From G963677445 sp963677445 (lineage in GTDB: Bacteria > Bacteroidota > Ignavibacteria > Ignavibacteriales > Melioribacteraceae): a stretch of 64,000 nucleotides of DNA. The notes beneath the pieces were generated by a model. It saw only the letters and a program-made list of their open reading frames with translations, made no database searches and was not told the origin of the DNA. Shown here piece by piece: positions 44,141 to 54,126 of this stretch (position 1 is the first letter of the stretch; each line of letters opens with the position of its first letter). Location of the stretch: NCBI GenBank assembly GCA_963677445.2, contig CAXXGF010000073.1:84083-148082 (forward strand). The letters run 5' to 3'. The translations under genes were made by a program, and so were the position numbers.

Positions 44141-45403
44141 TTAATTGGGCATACCTCTTCTTCTTCTTTCTTCCCTGGTCAGATCGAAAACTTTTCGGAA
44201 GAGTCTTTCCGCGGTCTGGCTCATTTGAATTTTTCTTCTTTCTTCAACTCTCTGGGCTACTTCAATACTGCGTTCCAGATCGTAGGTTGTTAAGGAATCG
44301 GCCCCGCCCCAACTGAAAGAGGGAATATAACGGGGAGGAAAACCAGCGCCGAAGACGTTACAGGAAACACCAACTACCGTCCCCGTATTAAAGGTTGTAT
44401 TTATTGCCGTCTTTGAATGATCACCCATTGTTAGTCCGACAAACTGATTGCCGCTATCAATAGCTTCACCATTAATATAGACCTTAATACTGCCATAATT
44501 ATTCTTTAAGTCACTGTTATTGGTTCCCGCTCCAAGGTTAACCCATGAAGAAAGATAGGAGTGCCCGAGAAAACCTTCATGCTGTTTATTGGAATAGGAA
44601 TGAATGACAGAATCCTCAATTTCCCCGCCAACTTTGCAAACTCTTCCAATATTGGAGTTATGATATAATTTGGACCCCATTTTGACAAGTGATTTATCAC
44701 CTACAAAAGCGGGGCCCTGAATAGTTGTATTGCCAAGAATAGTAACATCATCACCGATAAAAACAGGGCCGCTTTCAGCGTCGATTATTGTGCATGGATA
44801 TATTTTGGTTCCTTTTCCAACATGGATATTCTGCTTATTAAGCAAATGAACCCCATCATAAAGTTGAGCTTCATCTGAAATTCCGCCGCCATTAGCTAAC
44901 TTTTTATAATCGGCGATAATTTCTTCACTGTTAAAATAGACCAGGTCCCAGGGATAATGAATAACCCTCGCGTCAACTTCTTCTTTGAAAAGTCCGGTAA
45001 AGTCGGCGTCTGTGATAATATCATTCATGGCGCTTCTTAATTCGGTCAGTCTCTTTCCGCTTACTCTTGCAGCGACGATAGTATCGCCTGAAATATAAAG
45101 AGTATCCTTTCCTTTAAGAGGAATGTTCTTTACAAAATCTTCATCCGCTATAACTCTTCCATTAATAAAGAGGCAGCTTTTGGAATCCAGTTCATTTACT
45201 TTGAAACGTGGATTTCTGTCTTTTACATAATCGGCCAGATAACCCCTGCTATGCAGTATAATGGGCATGTCGGGGAAATAATATTTAATCTTTTCCCTTA
45301 ATGTAAGTATGCCGCATCTAAGGTCATAAACCGGCCTGAAATAGATCAGGGGATAGAGACGTTCATAATACATTCCTTCAAAAATGCAGATTGAGTCGAC
45401 CAT
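44141..45403 (-). CDS. glmU: Alternative GlmU-type sugar nucleotidyltransferase/acetyltransferase
   Basis: 420 aa from the ATG at 45403 (GGAGAG upstream). A nucleotidyltransferase-like N-terminal half (YERLYPLIYFRPVYDLRCGILTLREK) lacks the usual GxGTRM loop. A left-handed beta-helix C-terminal half has hexapeptide repeats (VFIGDDVTILGNTTIQGPAFVGDKSLV) and GAGTNNSDLKNNYGSIKV. This matches the alternative GlmU family of Bacteroidota, thought to make UDP-N-acetylglucosamine. It lies directly after nagB in the same direction, so amino-sugar supply genes are grouped. The gene symbol is by function and tentative. Confidence 0.82.
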   Translation of the reverse strand: MVDSICIFEGMYYERLYPLIYFRPVYDLRCGILTLREKIKYYFPDMPIILHSRGYLADYVKDRNPRFKVNELDSKSCLFINGRVIADEDFVKNIPLKGKDTLYISGDTIVAARVSGKRLTELRSAMNDIITDADFTGLFKEEVDARVIHYPWDLVYFNSEEIIADYKKLANGGGISDEAQLYDGVHLLNKQNIHVGKGTKIYPCTIIDAESGPVFIGDDVTILGNTTIQGPAFVGDKSLVKMGSKLYHNSNIGRVCKVGGEIEDSVIHSYSNKQHEGFLGHSYLSSWVNLGAGTNNSDLKNNYGSIKVYINGEAIDSGNQFVGLTMGDHSKTAINTTFNTGTVVGVSCNVFGAGFPPRYIPSFSWGGADSLTTYDLERSIEVAQRVEERRKIQMSQTAERLFRKVFDLTREERRRRGMPN

Positions 45404-45422
45404 TTGTTCTCTCCGGGCAAAA

Positions 45423-46190
45423 TTAATTAAAAATATGTGGTTCCCAATTATCGACATAGTTACCGCTCAATAAAGCGGAAGACTGATTATCGGTAATAAC
45501 AAAGGCATCCCTGTGCATCTGAATAATAGACGCGGGACACATTGCCGTAATTGGTCCTTCACATGACGCTTTAACAGCGCCTGCTTTTTTTTCACCCGAG
45601 GCAACCAGTAACAGTTCTTTCGCGTCCATGATAGTTCCTACGCCCATAGTGATGGCATATTGAGGAACTTCCTTAGGATTCTTAAAGAACCGCGCGTTAG
45701 CTTCACGGGTGGTATTAGTAAGTGTTTTAACTCTGGTACGTGAGAGGAGGGAAGAGCCCGGTTCATTAAAGGCTATATGTCCGTTATCTCCTATACCAAG
45801 AATTTGAAGGTCAACTCCTCCAAATTCTTTTATTCTTTCTTCATACCACTCGCAAAACTGGTTAACATCTTTCGACATACCATTAGGAACATGCACATAC
45901 CTGGGTGACAGGTTCACGTGATCAATAAGGTGCTTCTTCATAAAGTAGAAGTAGCTTTGATCATGTTCCGGCGGCAGTCCGACATATTCATCAAGATTGA
46001 AGGTTGTAACTTTAGAAAAGTCAAGTCCTTCATACTTGTGCATACGTATGAGTTCCTTATAAAGCCCGATAGGTGTGCTGCCGGTGGCCAGGCCCAAAAC
46101 CAGGTTAGGTTTTCTCCTCAGTCTGTCGGCAACAATTTTAGCGGCTTCGGCGCTCATAGCGTCATAGTCGTCTTTTACTATAACCAGCAT
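45423..46190 (-). CDS. nagB: Glucosamine-6-phosphate deaminase
   Basis: 255 aa. Motifs are LGLATGSTPIGLYKELI, TTFNLDEYVGL and GIGDNGHIAFNEPG with the catalytic Asp/His. It converts glucosamine-6-P to fructose-6-P and ammonia. nagA, the enzyme before it in the pathway, lies 3.3 kb away on the other strand (49478). Confidence 0.95.
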   Translation of the reverse strand: MLVIVKDDYDAMSAEAAKIVADRLRRKPNLVLGLATGSTPIGLYKELIRMHKYEGLDFSKVTTFNLDEYVGLPPEHDQSYFYFMKKHLIDHVNLSPRYVHVPNGMSKDVNQFCEWYEERIKEFGGVDLQILGIGDNGHIAFNEPGSSLLSRTRVKTLTNTTREANARFFKNPKEVPQYAITMGVGTIMDAKELLLVASGEKKAGAVKASCEGPITAMCPASIIQMHRDAFVITDNQSSALLSGNYVDNWEPHIFN

Positions 46191-46222
46191 TAAAGTTAAT
46201 CCTTTAATTAATTATAAATAAA

Positions 46223-47875
46223 TCATTTAGAATGTTCTTCCACAACTTTCCTTAACCACTTCACGATTGAGAAAATCATCAATGCGCCGAGTAAGGCCCC
46301 GCCAAAGTTGATTACGAAGAAATAAACTTTATTATCAAAACTTCCCCAAAGACCTGATAGAACACCGGAAAGTTTATTTCCAAGCGCTGTTGCCAGGAAC
46401 CAGCCGCCCATCATCAATGCTGAAATACGGGGAGGACTGAGTCTTGATACCAGTGATAATCCCATAGGACTTAAGAAAAGTTCACCGACAGTAATAACGC
46501 CGTAACTCATAATAAGCCACATTGCCGAACTCTTTACTTCGCCATTATTAGAAGTTATTACCGCAAGCATCATAACGATAGTCGACAATGCTGTGATAAA
46601 CATACCCCAGCCAATTTTTGCCGGAGTGGAAGGTTCTTTTCCTTTTCTCCTGAGAAGGGAGAAAAAGCCAACCACAAGGGGAGTAAGAAATACGACAAAG
46701 AAAGGGTTTACCGATTGAAAGATCTCTGTTGAAAGAAGCAGCAGACTTTTTCCTTCAGGGGGCCATTCTTCCTTTGGAACGTTGTAAAAATATGGATCGG
46801 GGCCCATTTCTGTCTGTTCATTTCCGGATTCATCGAGTAAAGGACTACCGTGGGAATCGAGCACCGGATTTTCTCTCGGCGTTGTATTTACCTCCTGTGT
46901 AAAATGAAAAGTTTCAGCAACTGTTTCGACCACGGCGGGCATTTCTCTGTCAGTATAATTTTTCGCCCATAAAGTAAGCGCCGAACCGTTCTGATGGAAA
47001 ATAGCCCAGAAAATAATTACAACTCCGAAAACCGAGAGCAAAGCGGCAATAGGATTTTTTTCATGTTTATCCGCTTTAAGCCAGAGTGAGGCGAAATAGA
47101 TAACTATCGGAATTGAGGCAAAAAGGAAAGCGTCGGTGGAATTTTTTCCAAGTACAGGACCGCCAAAAAGAAGGGTCGGAACAAACCAGCCGAATAAACC
47201 GGCAGCGAACATAGGCACAAAAATAACCATCAGAAGTTTTCCCAATGGCATCTCATGAGATCTTTGTTCACTGATAACATCCGCTTCCTCAACATGTTTC
47301 TGCCCCATCCAGAACCAGATAAGACCTACAAACATCCCTATGCCGGCGACGGCGAAAGCGTAACCCCATCCAAACTGGTTCCTGAGAATCGCGGCAATAA
47401 AATTGCATATAAACGCGCCGATATTTATTCCCATATAAAATATGTTAAACCCGGAGTCTTTATTTGCCCTGTATTTGTCATTGTCATAAAGTTTCCCAAC
47501 GAGTGTTGAAATATTGGGCTTGAAGAAACCATTGCCTATAATAACTAAAAGAAGTGATACAAAAAAGGCAGTTTCACCCGGAAGAGAGAGCCCGATGTAG
47601 CCAAGGCCCATCAGAATGCCCCCGATAGTGATAGCTTTTCGGTAACCAAGGATTCTATCGGCCAGCAATCCCCCTATAAACGGTGTCAGGTATACGAGGG
47701 CAATATAGGTGCCATATATATCAGCCGACTTTGAAAAGCTGAACCCCATACCTCCGTTGCCTGTTGAATCTATCATGTAAAGGGTGAATATACCCAGCAT
47801 AAGGTAAAATCCAAACCTTTCCCAAAGTTCGGTAAAAAAGAGAACCGGTAATCCTTTCGGGTGATTTTTAAACAT
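46223..47875 (-). CDS. POT-family proton-coupled peptide transporter
   Basis: 550 aa, 12-14 membrane helices. Signature pieces are ELWERFGFYLMLGIFTLYM (ExxERFxYY region of helix 1), GGLLADRILGYRKAI and NIFYMGINIGAFI. It imports di- and tripeptides with protons. A periplasmic or loop insertion of about 80 residues (about 315-395, ending PYFYNVPKEEWPPEGKSLL) is typical of Bacteroidota members. Diverges from the PASTA gene at 48057. Confidence 0.92.
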   Translation of the reverse strand: MFKNHPKGLPVLFFTELWERFGFYLMLGIFTLYMIDSTGNGGMGFSFSKSADIYGTYIALVYLTPFIGGLLADRILGYRKAITIGGILMGLGYIGLSLPGETAFFVSLLLVIIGNGFFKPNISTLVGKLYDNDKYRANKDSGFNIFYMGINIGAFICNFIAAILRNQFGWGYAFAVAGIGMFVGLIWFWMGQKHVEEADVISEQRSHEMPLGKLLMVIFVPMFAAGLFGWFVPTLLFGGPVLGKNSTDAFLFASIPIVIYFASLWLKADKHEKNPIAALLSVFGVVIIFWAIFHQNGSALTLWAKNYTDREMPAVVETVAETFHFTQEVNTTPRENPVLDSHGSPLLDESGNEQTEMGPDPYFYNVPKEEWPPEGKSLLLLSTEIFQSVNPFFVVFLTPLVVGFFSLLRRKGKEPSTPAKIGWGMFITALSTIVMMLAVITSNNGEVKSSAMWLIMSYGVITVGELFLSPMGLSLVSRLSPPRISALMMGGWFLATALGNKLSGVLSGLWGSFDNKVYFFVINFGGALLGALMIFSIVKWLRKVVEEHSK

Positions 47876-48056
47876 AAAAGCTCCTGATTTTCTTCGAATT
47901 TAATTCTTGAAAGTATACATCCGAAAGCAATAAATAAAATGTTAAATAATATTACTCTCAGGGCAAAAATATAAAAAAATTTGCAAATATTTACTAATTT
48001 AGTGGTTTAAGATTTTCCTGTATTCGAATAATAAAATTATCTGTCTGAATAGGTCT

Positions 48057-48791
48057 ATGAAAAAATTTTTCAAGAAGCTGATTATCTGGATTGTTTCACT
48101 CGCCCTGTTATCGATAGCGTTGCTGCTTTTGGTTGATAAAGTTATATTGCCCGCATACGTCGATGAGGAGGAGGTTACAGTTCCGGAACTCTCGGGAAAA
48201 CCAAAAGAAGAAGCGGAAAGAATTCTTTCACAATTGCAGCTTCGTGTGGTTTTTGAGGGTCCCCGTTTTGATGAAACCATCCCAAGAAATTATATAATCG
48301 CACAGGACCCTTTGCCGGGTAAGAATGTAAAAATCAACCGTAACATTTACCTTTTATTAAGCGGGGGCGATCCCCTGATTAAAATGCCAGCGCTGCTGGG
48401 GAAAACCTTCAGGGATGGTAAGATAACTCTTGAGCGCCTCGGACTGAATCTTGGACAAGTTGAGGAGGTCCGTTCGGAATTTCCTGTAGATCGAATCGTC
48501 GGGCAGGAATATCCCGATACCACGTTTCTTGAAAAAGGTGACTCGGTTGATATAAAAATCAGTATCGGCCCGCAGCTGGGAATGATCAGAGTGCCAAATT
48601 TGCTTGGTGAAACATTGAGTAACGCAGAAAGAGTTCTGAGGCGATACTCTCTTAAACTTGGCAAGGTTAATTATCTTCCTTCAAAAACTTTGCTTCCAAA
48701 TACTATTTGGGATCAATATCCGAGTAAGGATAAACTGGTCAACTATGGTGACAGTGTGGATGTTTTTGTAGCAAAAAGTATTTCTAAATAG
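48057..48791 (+). CDS. PASTA-domain membrane protein (three repeats)
   Basis: 244 aa. One N-terminal helix (about 9-30) is followed by three PASTA domains (about 37-105, 106-172 and 173-241), each with the V-P-x-L-x-G ... A-x-x-x-L pattern (VPELSGKPKEEAERILS, MPALLGKTFRDGKITLE, VPNLLGETLSNAERVLR). There is no kinase or transpeptidase domain. PASTA domains bind peptidoglycan fragments, so it is a periplasmic cell-wall sensor or scaffold. Followed closely by rpe. Confidence 0.9.
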   Translation: MKKFFKKLIIWIVSLALLSIALLLLVDKVILPAYVDEEEVTVPELSGKPKEEAERILSQLQLRVVFEGPRFDETIPRNYIIAQDPLPGKNVKINRNIYLLLSGGDPLIKMPALLGKTFRDGKITLERLGLNLGQVEEVRSEFPVDRIVGQEYPDTTFLEKGDSVDIKISIGPQLGMIRVPNLLGETLSNAERVLRRYSLKLGKVNYLPSKTLLPNTIWDQYPSKDKLVNYGDSVDVFVAKSISK

Positions 48792-48800
48792 GAGTTGATT

Positions 48801-49460
48801 TTGAAAATTATAGCCCCGTCATTATTATCTGCCGATTTTACAAATTTATCGAACCAGATAAGGTATGCTGAAATTGGAGGCGCCGGATGGATGCATTGTG
48901 ATATAATGGATGGACATTTTGTTCCTAATCTTACATTCGGACCAATGGTCGTTTCGGCAGTTAAAAGATGCACACAACTTCCTGTCGACGCTCATCTGAT
49001 GATCGAGAATCCGGATAAACTTATTCCGGATTTTATTAAAGCGGGAGCTGATTATATTACTGTGCATCAGGAAGAGGTGAAACATCTTCACAGAACAATT
49101 ACAATGATCAAAGATGCCGGTGTAAAAGCCGGGGTGGCTATTAATCCGGCTACTCCTGTGGATACATTGTCAGAGATCATTGAATTTGTTGACATGGTGT
49201 TGGTTATGTCGGTAAATCCGGGATTTGGAGGGCAACAATTTATCCCTTCAGCTCTTGGAAAGATAGCGGAGCTCGCGGAAATAAGAGAATTGACCGGGCT
49301 TGATTATCTGATTCAGGTTGACGGGGGAGTGAACAGGGAAAATACGGGAGAAATTTCCAAAGCCGGATGTGATGTATTTGTCGCGGGCAGCGCTGTCTTT
49401 TCTTCAGAGAATATTTCAGCCGCCGTTATGGAATTGAAAAATATAGCAGAAGAAAAATAA
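48801..49460 (+). CDS. rpe: Ribulose-phosphate 3-epimerase
   Basis: 219 aa from the TTG at 48801, giving the standard KIIAPSLLSADF start; GGAG lies 6 bases upstream and overlaps the PASTA stop. The TTG at 48795 abuts the ribosome site and is rejected. Motifs are DIMDGHFVPNLTFGP, VDAHLMIENP, MSVNPGFGGQ and VDGGVN. A pentose phosphate pathway enzyme. Confidence 0.96.
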   Translation: MKIIAPSLLSADFTNLSNQIRYAEIGGAGWMHCDIMDGHFVPNLTFGPMVVSAVKRCTQLPVDAHLMIENPDKLIPDFIKAGADYITVHQEEVKHLHRTITMIKDAGVKAGVAINPATPVDTLSEIIEFVDMVLVMSVNPGFGGQQFIPSALGKIAELAEIRELTGLDYLIQVDGGVNRENTGEISKAGCDVFVAGSAVFSSENISAAVMELKNIAEEK

Positions 49461-49477
49461 ATATATAAGCAGGTTGT

Positions 49478-50662
49478 ATGAAGAACAAACAGTTTATTCT
49501 CAAAAATGGAGATGTTATAACACCCTTCCGAAAGCTGAAGAAGGGATTTGTTGAGGTTTCAGGAACACATATATATGCCGTCGGAAAAGAGGATGACAAA
49601 TATAGTCTGGATAATCCTGAGATTATTGATGTAAAAGGATGCAGGATTGTGCCGGGATTTGTTGATCTTCTTGTCCACGGGGGAGCAGGAGGATATGGAT
49701 TTTCAGACGAATCAGATGAAAGTATAAAAAAGATCAGTGAGTATTTCCTTAAAAATGGGTCCACTACCGTAATGGCAAGTCTTCACGCGAAACCAAAACA
49801 GAGGTTATTGGATGATTTAAAAAGACTTGGTGGATATATAGATCAAAATCCCGATTCAAACATTAAAGGGATACACATGGAAGGTCCCTACCTGAATGAA
49901 AAGCTGAAAGGGGCCATGAATAAAGATTATCTGTGGACACCTTCGGTGGAATCTTTCCAGGAAATGTATAATGCTTCGAAAGGTTATCTTAAAATGATGA
50001 CTATCGCGCCTGAACTGCCCGGAGCTCTTGATGTAATAAGGGAAGCTTCTTTCAGGGGAGTGATCTGTTCGATAGGTCATTCAATGGCTACTTATGAAGA
50101 AATAGATGCAGCTATTGATCACGGGGCTGTTCATGTAACACATATGTTTAACGCGATGAGACAGCTTCACCACAGGCATCCAAGCGTCGTTACAGCCGCG
50201 CTTCTCAGGGATGAACTGAAAATTGAGCTTATCGCCGACACTTATCATGTCCATCCCGCCATTATGGAAATGCTTATAAAGTATAAAACAGCCAAAGGAA
50301 TAATCCTGATAACAGATTCAATCAGGGTGGGGGGGCTTCATGAAGGAGAAGAGTCCCAGTTTTCTGATCAGAAGGTATATGTTAAAGGTAATAAAGCTGT
50401 TATGGAGGATGGCACTATTGCCGGCAGCACACTGACTCTGAATACCGCGATAAAAAATATTGTTGAAACCACAGGAACAAAAATAACCGATGCTGTAAGA
50501 ATGGCTACATTGAACGGAGCAAAGGTAGTAGGAGCGCGAAGAGGAATTCTCGCATCCGGTAAGCCTGCGGATATTGTGGTGCTGGATAAAAATTATAAAG
50601 TTAAAATGACGATAATGGATGGCAATATTCGTTATCTGGAAGAAGGTTTTATAAATATTTGA
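49478..50662 (+). CDS. nagA: N-acetylglucosamine-6-phosphate deacetylase
   Basis: 394 aa amidohydrolase. Motifs are PGFVDLLVHGGAGGYGF, GIHMEGPYLN (metal Glu), SIGHSMATYEE and THMFNAMRQLHHRHPS (metal His), and ITDSIRVGGL (catalytic Asp). The first position of the HxH pair reads Leu, so it probably binds a single metal, as in E. coli NagA. It yields glucosamine-6-P for NagB or GlmM. The stop overlaps the folP start (TTGA). Confidence 0.94.
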   Translation: MKNKQFILKNGDVITPFRKLKKGFVEVSGTHIYAVGKEDDKYSLDNPEIIDVKGCRIVPGFVDLLVHGGAGGYGFSDESDESIKKISEYFLKNGSTTVMASLHAKPKQRLLDDLKRLGGYIDQNPDSNIKGIHMEGPYLNEKLKGAMNKDYLWTPSVESFQEMYNASKGYLKMMTIAPELPGALDVIREASFRGVICSIGHSMATYEEIDAAIDHGAVHVTHMFNAMRQLHHRHPSVVTAALLRDELKIELIADTYHVHPAIMEMLIKYKTAKGIILITDSIRVGGLHEGEESQFSDQKVYVKGNKAVMEDGTIAGSTLTLNTAIKNIVETTGTKITDAVRMATLNGAKVVGARRGILASGKPADIVVLDKNYKVKMTIMDGNIRYLEEGFINI

Positions 50663-51816
50663 AAGTAAACATCTTTAATCCCCGAAATAACAGCTTCAGA
50701 AAATTATCTGCGGCAAAACTGAATCTTTCACCTGATTACTTCGGGCCCTTTGCTGTGGCAGTGGAAATTCATAATGTCAGTTCGGAAATAATTGATAAAA
50801 TCTCGCGTGAGAAAAACAGGCCTGATATTCATATTAAAGATGATTATATTTTAATTCCGGACCATTCTGCAGACACAGACAATATCTGTAAATATATACA
50901 ACAATGCGGCTTAGGTTCACTTGCGGAAAAAATCAAAAACATTCAGAATAAAATAAACAATTACAGCTCTCCTGTTATACAGGCCGGAGATAAAAAATTC
51001 TCCTCAACAAGAGCCGTTGTTATGGGAATTCTTAATGTTACGCCCGATTCCTTTTCCGACGGAGGGAAATACTTAAACCGTGAAGCGGCGATGTCGCATG
51101 CCGAAAAAATGGTTGCTGACGGCGCGGATATAATTGATATCGGAGGGGAATCCACCAGACCTGGCGCGATGCCGGTCGCTCCGGAAAAGGAGATGGAAAG
51201 AGTAATTCCGGTAATTGAGTTATTAAAAACAAAACATCCTGATCTGATCATTTCAATTGATACGACAAAAGCTGATGTTGCCGAAGCTGCCATTAAAGCG
51301 GGAGCGGCCATCATTAATGATATCAGCGGTATGACGTTCGATAAAAGAATGCCTGAAACCGCGGCAGTTTCAGGAGCTTCCGTAATATTGATGCATATGC
51401 AGGGTAAACCCCGGACAATGCAAAAAAATCCCGGTTATGAAAATCTTATCAGCGATATATACTTTTTCCTTGAAGAGAGAATAAAACTTGCTCAGGAGTT
51501 TGGTATATCACAAATTATTATTGATCCCGGAATCGGCTTCGGAAAAAGCGTTAAGGACAATCTCGAAATTATTCACAGACTCGGTGATTTTAAAGGTCTT
51601 GGTTTTCCGATTTTGATAGGCCTGAGCAGAAAATCCTTTATCGGAAAAACGATGAATCTTGAAGTGGAAAACAGGGATATAGCGACAATCACCGCTGAAA
51701 CAGCCTCGATAATGAACGGAGCAAAAATCATACGCACACATAATGTAAAAAACGCTCGCCAGGCGGCTGTGATGACCGGGTTGATCAGAAATCCTGAAAG
51801 GTGGACCGATGTATGA
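50659..51816 (+). CDS. folP: Dihydropteroate synthase with N-terminal extension
   Basis: 385 aa. The catalytic barrel starts at about residue 118 with VVMGILNVTPDSFSDGGKY and continues with DIGGESTRPGA, DISGMTFD, HMQGKP and GLSRKSFIG. About 115 residues before it form an extra domain of unknown function, also seen in long folP proteins of some other bacteria. TTG start overlapping nagA; the end overlaps cdaA by 8 bases. The folP-cdaA order is common in Bacteroidota. Confidence 0.94.
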   Translation: MKVNIFNPRNNSFRKLSAAKLNLSPDYFGPFAVAVEIHNVSSEIIDKISREKNRPDIHIKDDYILIPDHSADTDNICKYIQQCGLGSLAEKIKNIQNKINNYSSPVIQAGDKKFSSTRAVVMGILNVTPDSFSDGGKYLNREAAMSHAEKMVADGADIIDIGGESTRPGAMPVAPEKEMERVIPVIELLKTKHPDLIISIDTTKADVAEAAIKAGAAIINDISGMTFDKRMPETAAVSGASVILMHMQGKPRTMQKNPGYENLISDIYFFLEERIKLAQEFGISQIIIDPGIGFGKSVKDNLEIIHRLGDFKGLGFPILIGLSRKSFIGKTMNLEVENRDIATITAETASIMNGAKIIRTHNVKNARQAAVMTGLIRNPERWTDV

Positions 51817-52626
51817 TCTGATAAAAATAGGATTTTTAACCATATCAATACTCGATATAATTGATATTATCCTTGTATCGCTCATACTTTACAAATTGTT
51901 TAATATTATACGGGGAACCATCGCAAGTCAGATTTTTTTGGGACTGATAATAATCCTAGTTCTCTCATTCATCGCGCAGGCCGCCGACTTTAAGGCTCTT
52001 GGCTGGCTGCTGAAACTCATTTCCGATATCTGGGTGATAGCTTTCATAATCCTTTTCCAGCCTGAAATAAGAAGGCTGCTGGTTTTGCTTGGAAGGAATC
52101 CCTTCTTTGGTATATTTGTAAAGAATGAAGGAAAGACTATTTCTGATATACTGGTTGAAGCCGCGTTTGAAATGGCGCAGAACCAGCATGGAGCACTCAT
52201 GGTTTTAACCCGCACAACAGGTATGAAGGGAGTTGTGGAAACAGGTGAACAGATCAATGCCCGGGTAAGTAAAAGCCTTATCAGATCAATATTCTTTCCC
52301 CGGTCGCCGCTTCATGACGGAGCGGTCATCATCAAAGGAAACATTATTGAAGCTGCCGGCTGCACTCTTCCCTTACAACCACATTAAGCCTGGATGGAAT
52401 GAGCCTGGGAATGAGGCACAGAGCCGGAATAGGAATCACGGAACAGGCTGACGCTGTTACACTGATAGTATCTGAAGAAACAGGCAGCATATCGGTTGCG
52501 GAAAACGGAAAACTTCTGCGGGGGCTTTCACGCGATAATCTCAAAAAAATTCTTGATGGCGCTTTATATCCAAACAAGGAAAAAGGTATAAAGGGAATCT
52601 TTGAGCAGCTTACCAAACAGAAATAA
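51809..52626 (+). pseudogene. cdaA: Diadenylate cyclase CdaA, frame broken by one base
   Basis: Makes cyclic di-AMP from ATP at the membrane. Three N-terminal helices are followed by the DAC domain with RSPLHDGAVIIKGN (DGA motif) and AAGCTLPL. The frame then stops at 52387. The rest, with GMRHRAGIGI (RHR motif) and IVSEETGSISVAENGKL, is in the next frame to 52626. One base is missing near 52370-52375; adding one T to CCCTTAC restores a continuous domain. Because cdaA is usually important for growth, a sequence error is a good explanation. Start overlaps folP by 8 bases. Confidence 0.9.
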
Positions 52627-53272
52627 CACAGCGGCAGTAATCCCTTTTTTTAACGAGGCGGAGACAATTGAAAAAGTTGTTGAGAATGTTTTGCGTTTCA
52701 TCGATACCGCTATTTTGGTAAACGATGGTTCGAAGGATAACTGGAACAGGGAGATTGTCGGGGATAAAAGAGTTATACTTATTGAGCTCTCAGAGAATAT
52801 GGGTAAGGGAAATGCTCTCAACAGCGGCTTCAGGAAAAGTATTGAGATGAATTTTGATTTTACATTTACCATCGACGCCGATTTGCAGCATCCTCCCGAA
52901 AAAATTCCGGACTTTATGAAGAACATGGCCAACTGTGATATTTGTGTCGGAAACCGAATGGCTGATACAGGTGATATGCCCATCCAGAGAATATTGAGCA
53001 ATAAAATAACTTCCGCTCTGCTAAGCCTAAAAACCGGAGTTCATTTCACCGACAGCCAGTGTGGATTCAGATTATTTAAAACCGCTGTTTTAAAAGATAT
53101 TCTACCCGAAGCTGATGGATTTGAGGCTGAAACAGAAATATTAATAAACGCGGCAAAAAAAAATATTACTTTTTCGCATGTCGACATTCCGGCGATTTAT
53201 GGCAATACATCCTCAAAAATGAAACCCCTGGAGGCTATTGCGGGATTTATTAAAGTTCTGTTAACAAAATGA
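52601..53272 (+). CDS. GT2-family glycosyltransferase (polyprenol-phosphate sugar synthase-like)
   Basis: 223 aa, probable TTG start at 52601 with AAGGG just upstream, overlapping the end of cdaA by 26 bases. GT-A fold: AAVIPFFNEAETIEKVV, LVNDGSKDN, metal site TIDADLQHPPE, and DSQCGFRLFKTAVL. This resembles dolichol-phosphate mannose synthase-like enzymes without membrane helices. The acceptor is unknown. Confidence 0.85.
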   Translation: MSSLPNRNNTAAVIPFFNEAETIEKVVENVLRFIDTAILVNDGSKDNWNREIVGDKRVILIELSENMGKGNALNSGFRKSIEMNFDFTFTIDADLQHPPEKIPDFMKNMANCDICVGNRMADTGDMPIQRILSNKITSALLSLKTGVHFTDSQCGFRLFKTAVLKDILPEADGFEAETEILINAAKKNITFSHVDIPAIYGNTSSKMKPLEAIAGFIKVLLTK

Positions 53273-53364
53273 TATTGCCCCTTACTTTATTTTTGTTGTT
53301 TTTTTTTAGTATTTTCCCATGATAACTTATTTGCACATAAATATCACAATATTTCGGGGGAAAT

Positions 53365-54042
53365 ATGAAGCTTAAATATTTTTCGCATTCAGCCTTTCAG
53401 ATTACAACTGATGATGACATTAAAATTTTAATCGATCCCTTTCTGGATGACAATCCCACATCACCTGTAAAATCTGATGAAGTAACCGCCGATTATATTA
53501 TTCTTACTCATGCCCATGGAGATCACCTGGGAGACGCGTTTAAGATAGCCAAGCGTACGGACGCCCTTTTTATCTGTGTGAACGAACTTGCCAATTATTG
53601 CGCTGAAAAAGGATTTAAAGCCCATAATATGCATATCGGCGGTTCCTTTAATTTCGAATTTGGAAAAATTAAATTCACAATTGCTCATCACGGATCACTG
53701 ACTCCTGATAATTATTATGGCGGCGAAGCTTCCGGCGTTCTTATAACAGCCGACGGTAAAACGATCTATCATACCGGCGATACAGGATTATTTTACGATA
53801 TGAAACTCATTGGTGAAATGAACAGGATTGATTATATGCTTCTTCCAATCGGTGATAATTTTACTATGGGAATAGATGACGCGGTAAAAGCTGTAGAGCT
53901 TACGAAGCCGGATGTCGCTATACCGATGCATTATAATACATTCCCTGTAATAGAGGCCGACCCGGCTCTCTTCAAAGAAAAAGTAGAAGCCGGCGGCGGT
54001 AAATCAATGGTAATGAATTTCGGCGATGAAATTGATCTATAA
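53365..54042 (+). CDS. UPF0173 metallo-hydrolase
   Basis: 225 aa metallo-beta-lactamase fold: KYFSHSAFQI start, metal motif THAHGDHLGD, HHGSLTPDNYYGG, HTGDTGLFYDM and MHYNTF. Matches the UPF0173 family in length and motifs; its substrate is unknown. A clear GGGGGAAAT precedes the ATG. Confidence 0.9.
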   Translation: MKLKYFSHSAFQITTDDDIKILIDPFLDDNPTSPVKSDEVTADYIILTHAHGDHLGDAFKIAKRTDALFICVNELANYCAEKGFKAHNMHIGGSFNFEFGKIKFTIAHHGSLTPDNYYGGEASGVLITADGKTIYHTGDTGLFYDMKLIGEMNRIDYMLLPIGDNFTMGIDDAVKAVELTKPDVAIPMHYNTFPVIEADPALFKEKVEAGGGKSMVMNFGDEIDL

Positions 54043-54126
54043 AAATATAAACAAATTTCCACCTTTTATTTTTGTTTTATTTATTTATATTACTCAATTC
54101 AAATTCATGAAATAAACTTATTTTTT

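Noticed and set aside
45404..45457. Longer N-terminus for the alternative GlmU
   Set aside because: It runs into nagB; the ATG at 45403 has a good ribosome site.
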